Shown here in pieces: positions 34,914 through 49,096 of a DNA stretch of 64,000 bases (positions are counted from its first letter, which is position 1; every line of letters starts with the position of its first letter). The translations under genes were made by a program, and so were the position numbers. Under the pieces are notes generated by a model. That model searched no databases and was not told the origin of the DNA. It saw only the letters and a program-made list of their open reading frames with translations. The DNA comes from Euonymus europaeus (Eukaryota > Streptophyta > Magnoliopsida > Celastrales > Celastraceae), in assembly GCA_963580455.1 (NCBI GenBank), contig OY756967.1:580501-644500 (forward strand). Direction: 5' to 3'.

Positions 34914-37900
34914 GCTAAAAATCACCGAATTCAGAACTTGGAGTCAACGGATATTCATAAAACCGTTTACGTAAAGAAACCACATTTCGCGGCTAACTAG
35001 GTGAAACGAGACCTACAAGCCACGAGTTCTGAAAACAAAATCAGAAACGTTAGGATTGTAGAACTCGAAAAGTAGTGTGAAATCAAGCTAAAAATCACCG
35101 AATTCAGAACTCGGAGTCAACGGATATTCAGAAAACCGTTTACGTAAAGAAACCACATTTCACGGCTAAATAGGTGAATCGAGACCTTCAAGCATCGAGT
35201 TCTGAAATCAAAATCCGAAATTCCAGGATGGTAGAGCTCGAAAAGTAGTGTGAAATCAAGCTAAAAATCACCGAATTCAGAACTCGGAGTCAAAGGATAT
35301 TCATAAAACCGTTTACGTAAAGAAACCACATTTCGCGGCTAACTAGGTGAAACGAGACCTACAAGCTACGAGTTCTGAAATCGAAATCCGAAAACCGAGG
35401 ATTATAGAGCTCGAAAAGTAGTGTGAAATCAAGCTAAAAATCACGGAATTCAGAACTCGGAGTCAACGGATATTCATAAAACCATTTACGTAAAGAAACC
35501 ACATTTCGCGGCTAACTAGATGAAACGGGACCTGCTAGCCACGAGTTCTGAAATCGAAATCCGAAAACCCAGGATTGTAGAGCTCGAAAAGTAGTGTGAA
35601 ATCAAGCTAAAAATCACCGAATTCAGAACTCGGAGTCAACGGATATTCATAAAACCGTTTACGTAAAGAAACCACTTTTCGCGGCTAAATAGGTGAAACG
35701 AGACCAACTAGCCACGAGTTCTGAAATCAAAATCCGAAACTCTAGGATGGTAGAGCTCGAAAAGTAGTGTGAAATCAAGCTAAAAATCACCGAATTCAGA
35801 ACTCGGAGTCAACGGATATTCAGAAAACCGTTTACGTAAAGAAACCACATTTCACGGATAAATAGGTGAATCGAGACCTACAAGCCACGAGTTCTGAAAT
35901 CAAAATCCGAAATTCCAGGATGGTAGAGCTCGAAAAGTAGTGTGAAATCAAGCTAAAAATCACCGAATTTAGAACTCGGAGTCAAAGGATATTCATAAAA
36001 CCGTTTACGTAAAGAAACCACATTTCGCGGCTAACTAGGTGAAACGAGACCTACTAGCTACGAGTTCTGAAATCGAAATCCGAAAACCGAGGATTATATA
36101 GCTCGAAAAGTAGTGTGAAATCAAGCTAAAAATCACCGAATTCAGAACTCGGAGTCAACGGATATTCATAAAACCGTTTACGTAAAGAAACCACATTTCG
36201 CGGCTAACTAGGTGAAACGAGACCTGCTACCCACGAGTTCTGAAATCGAAATCCGAAAACCCAGGATTGTAGAGCTCGAAAAGTAGTGTGAAATCAAGCT
36301 AAAAATCACTGAATTCAGAACTCGGAGTCAACGGATATTCATAAAACCGTTTACGTAAAGAAACCACATTTCGCGGCTAACTAGGTGAAACGAGACCTAC
36401 TAGCCACGAGTTCTGAAATCGAAATCCGAAAACAGAGGATTATAGAGCTCGAAAAGTAGTGTGAAATCAAGCTAAAAATCACCGAATTCAGAACTTGGAG
36501 TCAACGGATATTCATAAAACCGTTTACGTAAAGAAACCACATTTCGCGGCTAACTAGGTGAAACGAGACATACAAGCCAAGAGTTCTGAAATCAAAATCC
36601 GAAACGTTAGGATTGTAGAGCTCAAAAAGTAGTGTGAAATCAAGCTAAAAATCACCGAATTCAGAACTCGGAGTCAACGGATATTCAGAAAACCGTTTAC
36701 GTAAAGAAACCACATTTCACGGCTAAATAGGTGAATCGAGACCTACAAGCCACGAGTTCTGAAATCAAAATCCGAAATTCCAGGATGGTAGAGCTCGAAA
36801 AGTAGTGTGAAATCAAGCTAAAAATCACCGAATTCAGAACTCGGAATCAAAGGATATTCATAAAACCATTTACGTAAAGAAACCACATTTCGCGGCTAAC
36901 TAGGTGAAACGAGACCTACAAGCTACGAGTTCTGAAATCGAAATCCGAAAACCGAGGATTATAGAGCTCGAAAAGTAGTGTGAAATCAAGCTAAAAATCA
37001 CTGAATTCAGAACTCGGAGTCAACGGATATTCATAAAACCATTTACGTAAAGAAACCACATTTCGCGGCTAACTAGATGAAACGGGACCTGCCAGCCACG
37101 AGTTCTGAAATCGAAATCCGAAAACCCAGGATTGTAGAGCTCGAAAAGTAGTGTGAAATCAAGCTAAAAATCACCGAATTCAGAACTCGGAGTCAACGGA
37201 TATTCATAAAACCGTTTACGTAAAGAAACCACTTTTCGCGGCTAAATAGGTGAAACGAGACCAACTAGCCACGAGTTCTGAAATCAAAATCCGAAACTCT
37301 AGGATGGTAGAGCTCGAAAAGTAGTGTGAAATCAAGCTAAAAATCACCGAATTCAGAACTCGGAGTCAACGGATATTCAGAAAACCGTTTACGTAAAGAA
37401 ACCACATTTCACGGTTAAATAGGTGAATCGAGACCTATAAGCCACGAGTTCTGAAATCAAAATCCGAAATTCCAGGATGGTAGAGCTCGAAAAGTAGTGT
37501 GAAATCAAGCTAAAAATCACCGAATTTAGAACTCGGAGTCAGAGGATATTCATAAAACCGTTTACGTAAAGAAACCACATTTCGCGGCTAACTAGGTGAA
37601 ACGAGACCTACTAGCTACGAGTTCTGAAATCGAAATCCGAAAACCGAGGATTATAGAGCTCGAAAAGTAGTGTGAAATCAAGCTAAAAATCACCGAATTC
37701 AGAACTCGGAGTCAACGGATATTCATAAAACCGTTTACGTAAAGAAACCACATTTCGCGGCTAACTAGGTGAAACGAGATCTGCTAGCCACGAGTTCTGA
37801 AATCGAAATCCGAAAACCCAGGATTGTAGAGCTCGAAAAGTAGTGTGAAATCAAGCTAAAGATCACTGAATTCAGAACTCGGAGTCAACGGATATTCATA

Positions 37901-40900
37901 AAACCGTTTACGTAAAGAAACCACATTTCGCGGCTAACTAGGTGAAACAAGACCTACTAGCCAAGAGTTCTGAAATCGAAATCCGAAAACCGAGGATTAT
38001 AGAGCTCGAAAAGTAGTGTGAAATCAAGCTAAAAATCACCGAATTCAGAACTAGGAGTCAACGGATATTCATAAAACCGTTTACGTAAAGAAACCACATT
38101 TCGCGGCTAACTAGGTGAAACGAGACCTACAAGCCACGAGTTCTGAAATCAAAATCCGAAACGTTAGGATTGTAGAGCTCGAAAAGTAGTGTGAAATCAA
38201 GCTAAAAATCACCGAATTCAGAACTCGGAGTCAACGGATATTCAGAAAACCGTTTACGTATAGAAACCACATTTCACGGCTAAATAGGTGAATCGAGACC
38301 TACAAGCCACGAGTTCTGAAATCAAAATCCGAAATTCCAGGATAGTAGAGCTCGAAAAGTAGTGTGAAATCAAGCTAAAAATCACCGAATTCAGAACTCG
38401 GAGTCAAAGGATATTCATAAAACCGTTTACGTAAAGAAACCACATTTCGCGGCTAACTAGGTGAAACGAGACCAACTAGCTACGAGTTCTGAAATCAAAA
38501 TCCGAAAACCGAGGATTATAGAGCTCGAAAAGTAGTGTGAAATCAAGCTAAAAATCACTGAATTCAGAACTCGGAGTCAACGGATATTCATAAAACCATT
38601 TACGTAAAGAAACCACATTTCGCGGCTAACAAGGTGAAACGGGACCTGCTAGCCACGAGTTCTGAAATCGAAATCCGAAAACCCAGGATTGTAGAGCTCG
38701 AAAAGTAGTGTGAAATCAAGCTAAAAATCACCGAATTCAGAACTCGGAGTCAAAGGATATTCATAAAACCGTTTACGTAAAGAAACCACATTTCGCGGCT
38801 AACTAGGTGAAACGGGACCTGCTAGCCACGAGTTCTGAAATCGAAATCCGAAAACCCAGGATTGTAGAGCTCGAAAAGTAGTGTGAAATCAAGCTAAAAA
38901 TCACCGAATTCAGAACTCGGAGTCAACGGATATTCAGAAAACCGTTTACGTAAAGAAACCACATTTCACGGCTAAATAGGTGAATCGAGACCTACAAGCC
39001 ACGAGTTCTGAAATCAAAATCCGAAATTCCAGGATGGTAGAGCTCGAAAAGTAGTGTGAAATCAAGCTAAAAATCACCGAATTTAGAACTCGGAGTCAGA
39101 GGATATTCATAAAACCGTTTACGTAAAGAAACCACATTTCGCGGCTAACTAGGTGAAACGAGACCTACTAGCTACGAGTTCTGAAATCGAAATCCGAAAA
39201 TCGAGGATTATAGAGCTCGAAAAGTAGTGTGAAATCAAGCTAAAAATCACCGAATTCAGAACTCGGAGTCAACGGATATTCATAAAACCGTTTACGTAAA
39301 GAAACCACATTTCGCGGCTAACTAGGTGAAACGAGATCTGCTAGCCACAAGTTCTGAAATCGAAATCCGAAAACCCAGGATTGTAGAGCTCGAAAAGTAG
39401 TGTGAAATCAAGCTAAAGATCACTGAATTCAGAACTCGGAGTCAACAGATATTCATAAAACCGTTTACGTAAAGAAACCACATTTCGCGGCTAACTAGGT
39501 GAAACGAGACCTACTAGCCACGAGTTCTGAAATCGAAATCCGAAAACCGAGGATTATAGAGCTCGAAAAGTAGTGTGAAATCAAGCTAAAAATCACCGAA
39601 TTCAGAACTTGGAGTCAACGGATATTCATAAAACCGTTTACGTAAAGAAACCACATTTCGCGACTAACTAGGTGAATCGAGACCTACAAGCCACGAGTTC
39701 TGAAATCAAAATCCGAAACGTTAGGATTGTAGAGCTCGAAAAGTAGTGTGAAATCAAGCTAAAAATCACCGAATTCAGAACTCGGAGTCAACGGATATTC
39801 AGAAAACCGTTTACGTATAGAAACCACATTTCACGGCTAAATAGGTGAATCGAGACCTACAAGCCACGAGTTCTGAAATCAAAATCCGAAATTCCAGGAT
39901 AGTAGAGCTCGAAAAGTAGTGTGAAATCAAGCTAAAAATCACTGAATTCAGAACTCGGAGTCAACGGATATTCATAAAACCATTTACGTAAAGAAACCAC
40001 ATTTCGCGGCTAACAAGGTGAAACGGGACCTGCTAGCCACGAGTTCTGAAATCGAAATCCGAAAACCCAGGATTGTAGAGCTCGAAAAGTAGTGTGAAAT
40101 CAAGCTAAAAATCACCGAATTCAGAACTCGGAGTCAAAGGATATTCATAAAACCGTTTACGTAAAGAAACCACATTTCGCGGCTAACTAGGTGAAACGGG
40201 ACCTGCTAGCCACGAGTTCTGAAATCGAAATCCGAAAACCCAGGATTGTAGAGCTCGAAAAGTAGTGTGAAATCAAGCTAAAAATCACCGAATTCAGAAC
40301 TCGGAGTCAACGGATATTCAGAAAACCGTTTACGTAAAGAAACCACATTTCACGGCTAAATAGGTGAATCGAGACCTACAAGCCACGAGTTCTGAAATCA
40401 AAATCCGAAATTCCAGGATGGTAGAGCTCGAAAAGTAGTGTGAAATCAAGCTAAAAATCACCGAATTTAGAACTCGGAGTCAGAGGATATTCATAAAACC
40501 GTTTACGTAAAGAAACCACATTTCGCGGCTAACTAGGTGAAACGAGACCTACTAGCTACGAGTTCTGAAATCGAAATCCGAAAACCGAGGATTATAGAGC
40601 TCGAAAAGTAGTGTGAAATCAAGCTAAAAATCACCGAATTCAGAACTCGGAGTCAACGGATATTCATAAAACCGTTTACGTAAAGAAACCACATTTCGCG
40701 GCTAACTAGGTGAAACGAGATCTGCTAGCCACGAGTTCTGAAATCGAAATCCGAAAACCCAGGATTGTAGAGCTCGAAAAGTAGTGTGAAATCAAGCTAA
40801 AGATCACTGAATTCAGAACTCGGAGTCAACGGATATTCATAAAACCGTTTACGTAAAGAAACCACATTTCGCGGCTAACTAGGTGAAACAATACCTACTA

Positions 40901-43900
40901 GCCAAGAGTTCTGAAATCGAAATCCGAAAACCGAGGATTATAGAGCTCGAAAAGTAGTGTGAAATCAAGCTAAAAATCACCGAATTCAGAACTAGGAGTC
41001 AACGGATATTCATAAAACCGTTTACGTAAAGAAACCACATTTCGCGGCTAACTAGGTGAAACGAGACCTACAAGCCACGAGTTCTGAAATCAAAATCCGA
41101 AACGTTAGGATTGTAGAGCTCGAAAAGTAGTGTGAAATCAAGCTAAAAATCACCGAATTCAGAACTCGGAGTCAACGGATATTCAGAAAACCGTTTACGT
41201 ATAGAAACCACATTTCACGGCTAAATAGGTGAATCGAGACCTACAAGCCACGAGTTCTGAAATCAAAATCCGAAATTCCAGGATAGTAGAGCTCGAAAAG
41301 TAGTGTGAAATCAAGCTAAAAATCACCGAATTCAGAACTCGGAGTCAAAGGATATTCATAAAACCGTTTACGTAAAGAAACCACATTTCGCGGCTAACTA
41401 GGTGAAACGAGACCAACTAGCTACGAGTTCTGAAATCAAAATCCGAAAACCGAGGATTATAGAGCTCGAAAAGTAGTGTGAAATCAAGCTAAAAATCACT
41501 GAATTCAGAACTCGGAGTCAACGGATATTCATAAAACCATTTACGTAAAGAAACCACATTTCGCGGCTAACAAGGTGAAACGGGACCTGCTAGCCACGAG
41601 TTCTGAAATCGAAATCCGAAAACCCAGGATTGTAGAGCTCGAAAAGTAGTGTGAAATCAAGCTAAAAATCACCGAATTCAGAACTCGGAGTCAAAGGATA
41701 TTCATAAAACCGTTTACGTAAAGAAACCACATTTCGCGGCTAACTAGGTGAAACGGGACCTGCTAGCCACGAGTTCTGAAATCGAAATCCGAAAACCCAG
41801 GATTGTAGAGCTCGAAAAGTAGTGTGAAATCAAGCTAAAAATCACCGAATTCAGAACTCGGAGTCAACGGATATTCAGAAAACCGTTTACGTAAAGAAAC
41901 CACATTTCACGGCTAAATAGGTGAATCGAGACCTACAAGCCACGAGTTCTGAAATCAAAATCCGAAATTCCAGGATGGTAGAGCTCGAAAAGTAGTGTGA
42001 AATCAAGCTAAAAATCACCGAATTTAGAACTCGGAGTCAGAGGATATTCATAAAACCGTTTACGTAAAGAAACCACATTTCGCGGCTAACTAGGTGAAAC
42101 GAGACCTACTAGCTACGAGTTCTGAAATCGAAATCCGAAAATCGAGGATTATAGAGCTCGAAAAGTAGTGTGAAATCAAGCTAAAAATCACCGAATTCAG
42201 AACTCGGAGTCAACGGATATTCATAAAACCGTTTACGTAAAGAAACCACATTTCGCGGCTAACTAGGTGAAACGAGATCTGCTAGCCACAAGTTCTGAAA
42301 TCGAAATCCGAAAACCCAGGATTGTAGAGCTCGAAAAGTAGTGTGAAATCAAGCTAAAGATCACTGAATTCAGAACTCGGAGTCAACAGATATTCATAAA
42401 ACCGTTTACGTAAAGAAACCACATTTCGCGGCTAACTAGGTGAAACGAGACCTACTAGCCACGAGTTCTGAAATCGAAATCCGAAAACCGAGGATTATAG
42501 AGCTCGAAAAGTAGTGTGAAATCAAGCTAAAAATCACCGAATTCAGAACTTGGAGTCAACGGATATTCATAAAACCGTTTACGTAAAGAAACCACATTTC
42601 GCGACTAACTAGGTGAATCGAGACCTACAAGCCACGAGTTCTGAAATCAAAATCCGAAACGTTAGGATTGTAGAGCTCGAAAAGTAGTGTGAAATCAAGC
42701 TAAAAATCACCGAATTCAGAACTCGGAGTCAACGGATATTCAGAAAACCGTTTACGTATAGAAACCACATTTCACGGCTAAATAGGTGAATCGAGACCTA
42801 CAAGCCACGAGTTCTGAAATCAAAATCCGAAATTCCAGGATAGTAGAGCTCGAAAAGTAGTGTGAAATCAAGCTAAAAATCACTGAATTCAGAACTCGGA
42901 GTCAACGGATATTCATAAAACCATTTACGTAAAGAAACCACATTTCGCGGCTAACAAGGTGAAACGGGACCTGCTAGCCACGAGTTCTGAAATCGAAATC
43001 CGAAAACCCAGGATTGTAGAGCTCGAAAAGTAGTGTGAAATCAAGCTAAAAATCACCGAATTCAGAACTCGGAGTCAAAGGATATTCATAAAACCGTTTA
43101 CGTAAAGAAACCACATTTCGCGGCTAACTAGGTGAAACGGGACCTGCTAGCCACGAGTTCTGAAATCGAAATCCGAAAACCCAGGATTGTAGAGCTCGAA
43201 AAGTAGTGTGAAATCAAGCTAAAAATCACCGAATTCAGAACTCGGAGTCAACGGATATTCAGAAAACCGTTTACGTAAAGAAACCACATTTCACGGCTAA
43301 ATAGGTGAATCGAGACCTACAAGCCACGAGTTCTGAAATCAAAATCCGAAATTCCAGGATGGTAGAGCTCGAAAAGTAGTGTGAAATCAAGCTAAAAATC
43401 ACCGAATTTAGAACTCGGAGTCAGAGGATATTCATAAAACCGTTTACGTAAAGAAACCACATTTCGCGGCTAACTAGGTGAAACGAGACCTACTAGCTAC
43501 GAGTTCTGAAATCGAAATCCGAAAACCGAGGATTATAGAGCTCGAAAAGTAGTGTGAAATCAAGCTAAAAATCACCGAATTCAGAACTCGGAGTCAACGG
43601 ATATTCATAAAACCGTTTACGTAAAGAAACCACATTTCGCGGCTAACTAGGTGAAACGAGATCTGCTAGCCACAAGTTCTGAAATCGAAATCCGAAAACC
43701 CAGGATTGTAGAGCTCGAAAAGTAGTGTGAAATCAAGCTAAAGATCACTGAATTCAGAACTCGGAGTCAACGGATATTCCTAAAACCGTTTACGTAAAGA
43801 AACCACATTTCGCGGCTAACTAGGTGAAACGAGACCTACTAGCCACGAGTTCTGAAATCGAAATCCGAAAACCGAGGATTATAGAGCTCGAAAAGTAGTG

Positions 43901-46900
43901 TGAAATCAAGCTAAAAATCACCGAATTCAGAACTTGGAGTCAACGGATATTCATAAAACCGTTTACGTAAAGAAACCACATTTCGCGACTAACTAGGTGA
44001 ATCGAGACCTACAAGCCACGAGTTCTGAAATCAAAATCCGAAACGTTAGGATTTTAGAGCTCGAAAAGTAGTGTGAAATCAAGCTAAAAATCACCGAATT
44101 CAGAACTCGGAGTCAACGGATATTCAGAAAACCGTTTACGTATAGAAACCACATTTCACGGCTAAATAGGTGAATCGAGACCTACAAGCCACGAGTTCTG
44201 AAATCAAAATCCGAAATTCCAGGATAGTAGAGCTCGAAAAGTAGTGTGAAATCAAGCTAAAAATCACCGAATTCAGAACTCGGAGTCAAAGGATATTCAT
44301 AAAACCGTTTACGTAAAGAAACCACATTTCGCGGCTAACTAGGTGAAACGAGACCAACTAGCTACGAGTTCTGAAATCGAAATCCGAAAACCGAGGATTA
44401 TAGAGCTCGAAAAGTAGTGTGAAATCAAGCTAAAAATCACTGAATTCAGAACTCGGAGTCAACGGATATTCATAAAACCATTTACGTAAAGAAACCACAT
44501 TTCGCGGCTAACTAGGTGAAACGGGACCTGCTAGCCACGAGTTCTGAAATCGAAATCCGAAATACCAGGATTGTAGAGCTCGAAAAGTAGTGTGAAATCA
44601 AGCTAAAAATCACCGAATTCAGAACTCGGAGTCAAAGGATATTCATAAAACCGTTTACGTAAAGAAACCACATTTCGCGGCTAACTAGGTGAAACGGGAC
44701 CTGCTAGCCACGAGTTCTGAAATCGAAATCCGAAAACCCAGGATTGTAGAGCTCGAAAAGTAGTGTGAAATCAAGCTAAAAATCACCGAATTCAGAACTC
44801 GGAGTCAACGGATATTCAGAAAACCGTTTACGTAAAGAAACCACATTTCACGGCTAAATAGGTGAATCGAGACCTACAAGCCACGAGTACTGAAATCAAA
44901 ATCCGAAATTCCAGGATAGTAGAGCTCGAAAAGTAGTGTGAAATCAAGCTAAAAATCACCGAATTCAGAACTCGGAGTCAAAGGATATTCATAAAACCGT
45001 TTACGTAGAGAAACCACATTTCGCGGCTAACTAGGTGAAACGAGACCAACTAGCTACGAGTTCTGAAATCGAAATCCGAAAACCGAGGATTATAGAGCTC
45101 GAAAAGTAGTGTGAAATCAAGCTAAAAATCACGGAATTCAGAACTCGGAGTCAACGGATATTCATAAAACCGTTTACGTAAAGAAACCACATTTCGCGGC
45201 TAACTAGGTGAAACGAGACCTACCAGCCACGAGTTCTGAAAACAAAATCCGAAACGTTAGGATTGTAGAACTCGAAAAGTAGTGTGAAATCAAGCTAAAA
45301 ATCACCGAATTCAGAACTCGGAGTCAACGGATATTCAGAAAACCGTTTACGTAAAGAAACCACATTTCACGGCTAAATAGGTGAATCGAGACCTACAAGC
45401 CACGAGTTCTGAAATCAAAATCCGAAATTCTAGGATGGTAGAGCTCGAAAAGTAGTGTGAAATCAAGCTAAAAATCACCGAATTCAGAACTCGGAATCAA
45501 ATGATATTCATGAAACCGTTTACGTAAAGAAACCACATTTCGCGGCTAACTAGGTGAAACGAGACCTACAAGCTACGAGTTCTGAAATCGAAATCCGAAA
45601 ACCGAGGATTATAGAGCTCGACAAGTAGTGTGAAATCAAGCTAAAAATCACTGAATTCAGAACTCGGAGTCAACGGATATTCATAAAACCATTTACGTAA
45701 AGAAACCACATTTCGCGGCTAACTAGATGAAACGGGACCTGCTAGCCACGAGTTCTGAAATCGAAATCCGAAAACCCAGGATTGTAGAGCTCGAAAAGTA
45801 GTGTGAAATCAAGCTAAAAATCACCGAATTCAGAACTCGGAGTCAACGGATATTCATAAAACCGTTTACGTAAAAAACCACTTTTCGCGGCTAAATAGGT
45901 GAAACGAGACCAACTAGACACGAGTTCTGAAATCAAAATCCGAAACTATAGGATGGTAGAGCTCGAAAAGTAGTGTGAAATCAAGCTAAAAATCACCGAA
46001 TTCAGAACTCGGAGTCAACGGATATTCAGAAAACCGTTTACGTAAAGAAACCACATTTCACGGCTAAATAGGTGAATCGAGACCTACAAGCCACGAGTTC
46101 TGAAATCAAAATCCGAAATTCCAGGATGGTAGAGCTCGGAAAGTAGTGTGAAATCAAGCTAAAAATCACCGAATTTAGAACTCGGAGTCAAAGGATATTC
46201 ATAAAACCGTTTACGTAAAGAAACCACATTTCGCGGCTAACTATGTGAAATGAGACCTACTAGCTACGAGTTCTGAAATCGAAATCCGAAAACCGAGGAT
46301 TATAGAGCTCGAAAAGTAGTGTGAAATCAAGCTAAAGATCACTGAATTCAGAACTCGGAGTCAACGGATATTCATAAAACCGTTTACGTAAAGAAACCAC
46401 ATTTCGCGGCTAACTAGGTGAAACGAGACCAACTAGCCACGAGTTCTGAAATCGAAATCCGAAAACCGAGGATTATAGAGCTCGAAAAGTAGTGTGAAAT
46501 CAAGCTAAAAATCACCGAATTCAGAACTTGGAGTCAACGGATATTCATAAAACCGTTTACGTAAAGAAACCACATTTCGTGGCTAACTAGGTGAAATGAG
46601 ACCTACAAGCCACGAGTTCTGAAATCAAAATCCGAAACGTTAGGATTGTAGAGCTCGAAAAGTAGTGTGAAATCAAGCTAAAAATCACCGAATTCAGAAC
46701 TCGGAGTCAACGGATATTCAGAAAACCGTTTACGTAAAGAAACCACATTTCACGACTAAATAGGTGAATCGAGACCTACAACCACGAGTTCTGAAATCAA
46801 AATCCGAAATTCTAGGATGGTAGAGCTCGAAAAGTAGTGTGAAATCAAGCTAAAAATCACCGAATTCAGAACTCGGAGTCAAAGGATATTCATAAAACCG

Positions 46901-47886
46901 TTTACGTAAAGAAACCACATTTCGCGGCTAACTAGGTGAAACGAGACCTACAAGCTACGAGTTCTGAAATCGAAATCCGAAAACCGAGGATTATAGAGCT
47001 CGACAAGTAGTGTGAAATCAAGCTAAAAATCACTGAATTCAGAACTCGGAGTCAACGGATATTCATAAAACCATTTACCTAAAGAAACCACATTTCGCGG
47101 CTAACTAGGTGAAACGGGACCTGCTAGCCACGAGTTCTGAAATCGAAATCCGAAAACCCAGGATTGTAGAGCTCGAAAAGTAGTGTGAAATCAAGCTAAA
47201 AATCACCGAATTCAGAACTCGGAGTCAAAGGATATTCATAAAACCGTTTACGTAAAGAAACCACATTTCGCGGCTAACTAGGTGAAACGGGACCTGCTAG
47301 CCACGAGTTCTGAAATCGAAATCCGAAAACACAGGATTGTAGAGCTCGAAAAGTAGTGTGAAATCAAGCTAAAAATCACCGAATTCAGAACTCGGAGTCA
47401 AAGGATATTCATAAAACCGTTTACGTAAAGAAACCACATTTTGCGGCTAACTAGGTGAAACGGGACCTGCTAGCCACGAGTTCTGAAATCAAAATCCGAA
47501 AACCCAGGATTGTAGAGCTCGAAAAGTAGTGTGAAATCAAGTTAAAAATCACCGAATTCAGAACTCGGAGTCAACGGATATTCAGAAAACCGTTTACGTA
47601 AAGAAACCACATTTCACGGCTAAATAGGTGAATCGAGACCTACAAGCCACGAGTTCTGAAATCAAAATCCGAAATTCCAGGATGTTAGAGCTCGAAAAGT
47701 AGTGTGAAATCAAGCTAAAAATCACCGAATTCAGAACTCGGAGTCAAAGGATATTCATAAAACCGTTTACGTAAAGAAACCACATTTCGCTGCTAACTAG
47801 GTGAAACGAGACCTACTAGCTACGAGTTCTGAAATCGAAATCCGAAAACCGAGGATTATAGAGCTCGAAAATTAGTGTGAAATCAA
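34914..47886 (+). repeat. 9-monomer HOR zone (1,557-bp ancestral period)
   Basis: Units beginning with type D ('cgttagg') start at 34914, 36471, 38028, 39585, 40969, 42526, 43910, 45121 and 46504, giving blocks of 9, 9, 9, 8, 9, 8, 7 and 8 monomers. The basic order is D, F, G, A-like with 'cgggacc', E, F, G-like with 'gaatttag', H, A. In the middle blocks the E unit is replaced by a 'caaagg'/'cgggacc' H-like unit, and the 8-unit blocks lack G. 1-bp deletions occur near 45,874 and 46,780. Confidence 0.9.
37509..44947 (+). repeat. 17-monomer HOR (2,941 bp = 9 + 8), two full copies plus nine units
   Basis: Copies are 37509-40449 and 40450-43390, with nine further units 43391-44947. The rare 'gtatagaaacc' lies at 38261, 39818, 41202, 42759 and 44143 (position of 'tagaaacc'), spaced 1557, 1384, 1557 and 1384 bp. 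'ccaagag' at 37961 and 40902 and 'atcgagg' ending at about 39,205 and 42,146 repeat only every 2,941 bp. So a 9-unit block and an 8-unit derivative lacking one G unit were amplified as a pair. The last nine units are a recombinant: they begin with 8-block marks ('cacaagttc', 'gcgactaac') and then contain the G unit found only in the 9-block. Confidence 0.92.
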
Positions 47887-49096
47887 GCTAAAAATCACCT
47901 AATTCAGAACTCGGAGTCAACGGATATTCATAAAACCGTTTACGTAAAGAAACCACATTTCGCGGCTAACTAGGTGAAACGAGACCTGCTAGCCACGAGT
48001 TCTGAAATCAAAATCCGAAAACGCTGGATTGTAGAGCTTGAAAAGTAGTGTGAAATCAAGCTAAATATCACCGAATTCAGAACTCGGAGTCAACGGATAT
48101 TCATAAAACCGTTTACGTAAAGAAACCACATTTCGCGGCTAAATAGGTGAATCGATACCTACAAGCCACGAGTTCTGAAATCAAAATCCGAAATTCCAGG
48201 ATAGTAGAGCTCGAAAAGTAGTGTGAAATCAAGCTAAAAATCACCGAATTCAGAACTCGGAGTCAAAGGATATTCATAAAACCGTTTACGTAAAGAAACC
48301 ACATTTCGCGGCTAACTAGGTGAAACGAGACCTACTAGCTACGAGTTCTGAAATCGAAATCCGAAAACCGAGGATTATAGAGCTCAAAAAGTACTGTGAA
48401 ATCAAGCTAAAAATCACTGAATTTAGAACTCGGAGTCAACGGATATTCATAAAACCGTTTATGTAAAGAAACCACATTTCGCGGCTAACTAGGTGAAACG
48501 AGACCTGCTAGCCACAATTTCTGAAATCGAAATCCGAAAACCCAGGATTGTAGAGCTCGAAAAGTAGTGTGAAATCAAGCTAAAAATCACCGAATTCAGA
48601 ACTCGGAGTCAACGGATATTCATAAAACCGTTTACGTAAAGAAACCACATTTCGCGGCTAAATAGGTGAAACGAGACCTGCTAGCCGCGAGTTCTGAAAT
48701 CAAAATCCGAAACACCAGGATTGTAGAGCTCGAAAAGTAGTGTGAAATCAAGCTAAAAATCGCCGAATTCAAAACTCGGAGTCAACTGATATTCAGAAAA
48801 CTGTTTACGTAAAGAAACCACATTTCGCGGCTAAATAGGTGAAACGAGACCAACTATCCACGAGTTCTGAAATCAAAATCCGAAACGCGAGGATTGTAGA
48901 GCTCGAAAAGTAGTGTGAAATCAAGCTAAAATCACCGAATTCAGAACTCGTAGTCAAAGGATATTCATAAAATCGTTTACTTAAAGAAACCACATTTCGC
49001 GGCTAACTAGGTGAAACGAGACCTACTAGCCACGAGTTCTGAAATCGAAATCCGAAAACCGAGGATTATAGAGCTCGAAAAGTAGTGTGAAATCAA

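Noticed and set aside
48805..48993. Minus-strand open frame of 62 codons
   Set aside because: It lies wholly inside satellite units, spans a 1-bp deletion (A4 junction at 48928-48931) and has no ribosome-site, codon or domain evidence. Since 173 is not a multiple of 3, frames rotate and chance open stretches are expected.
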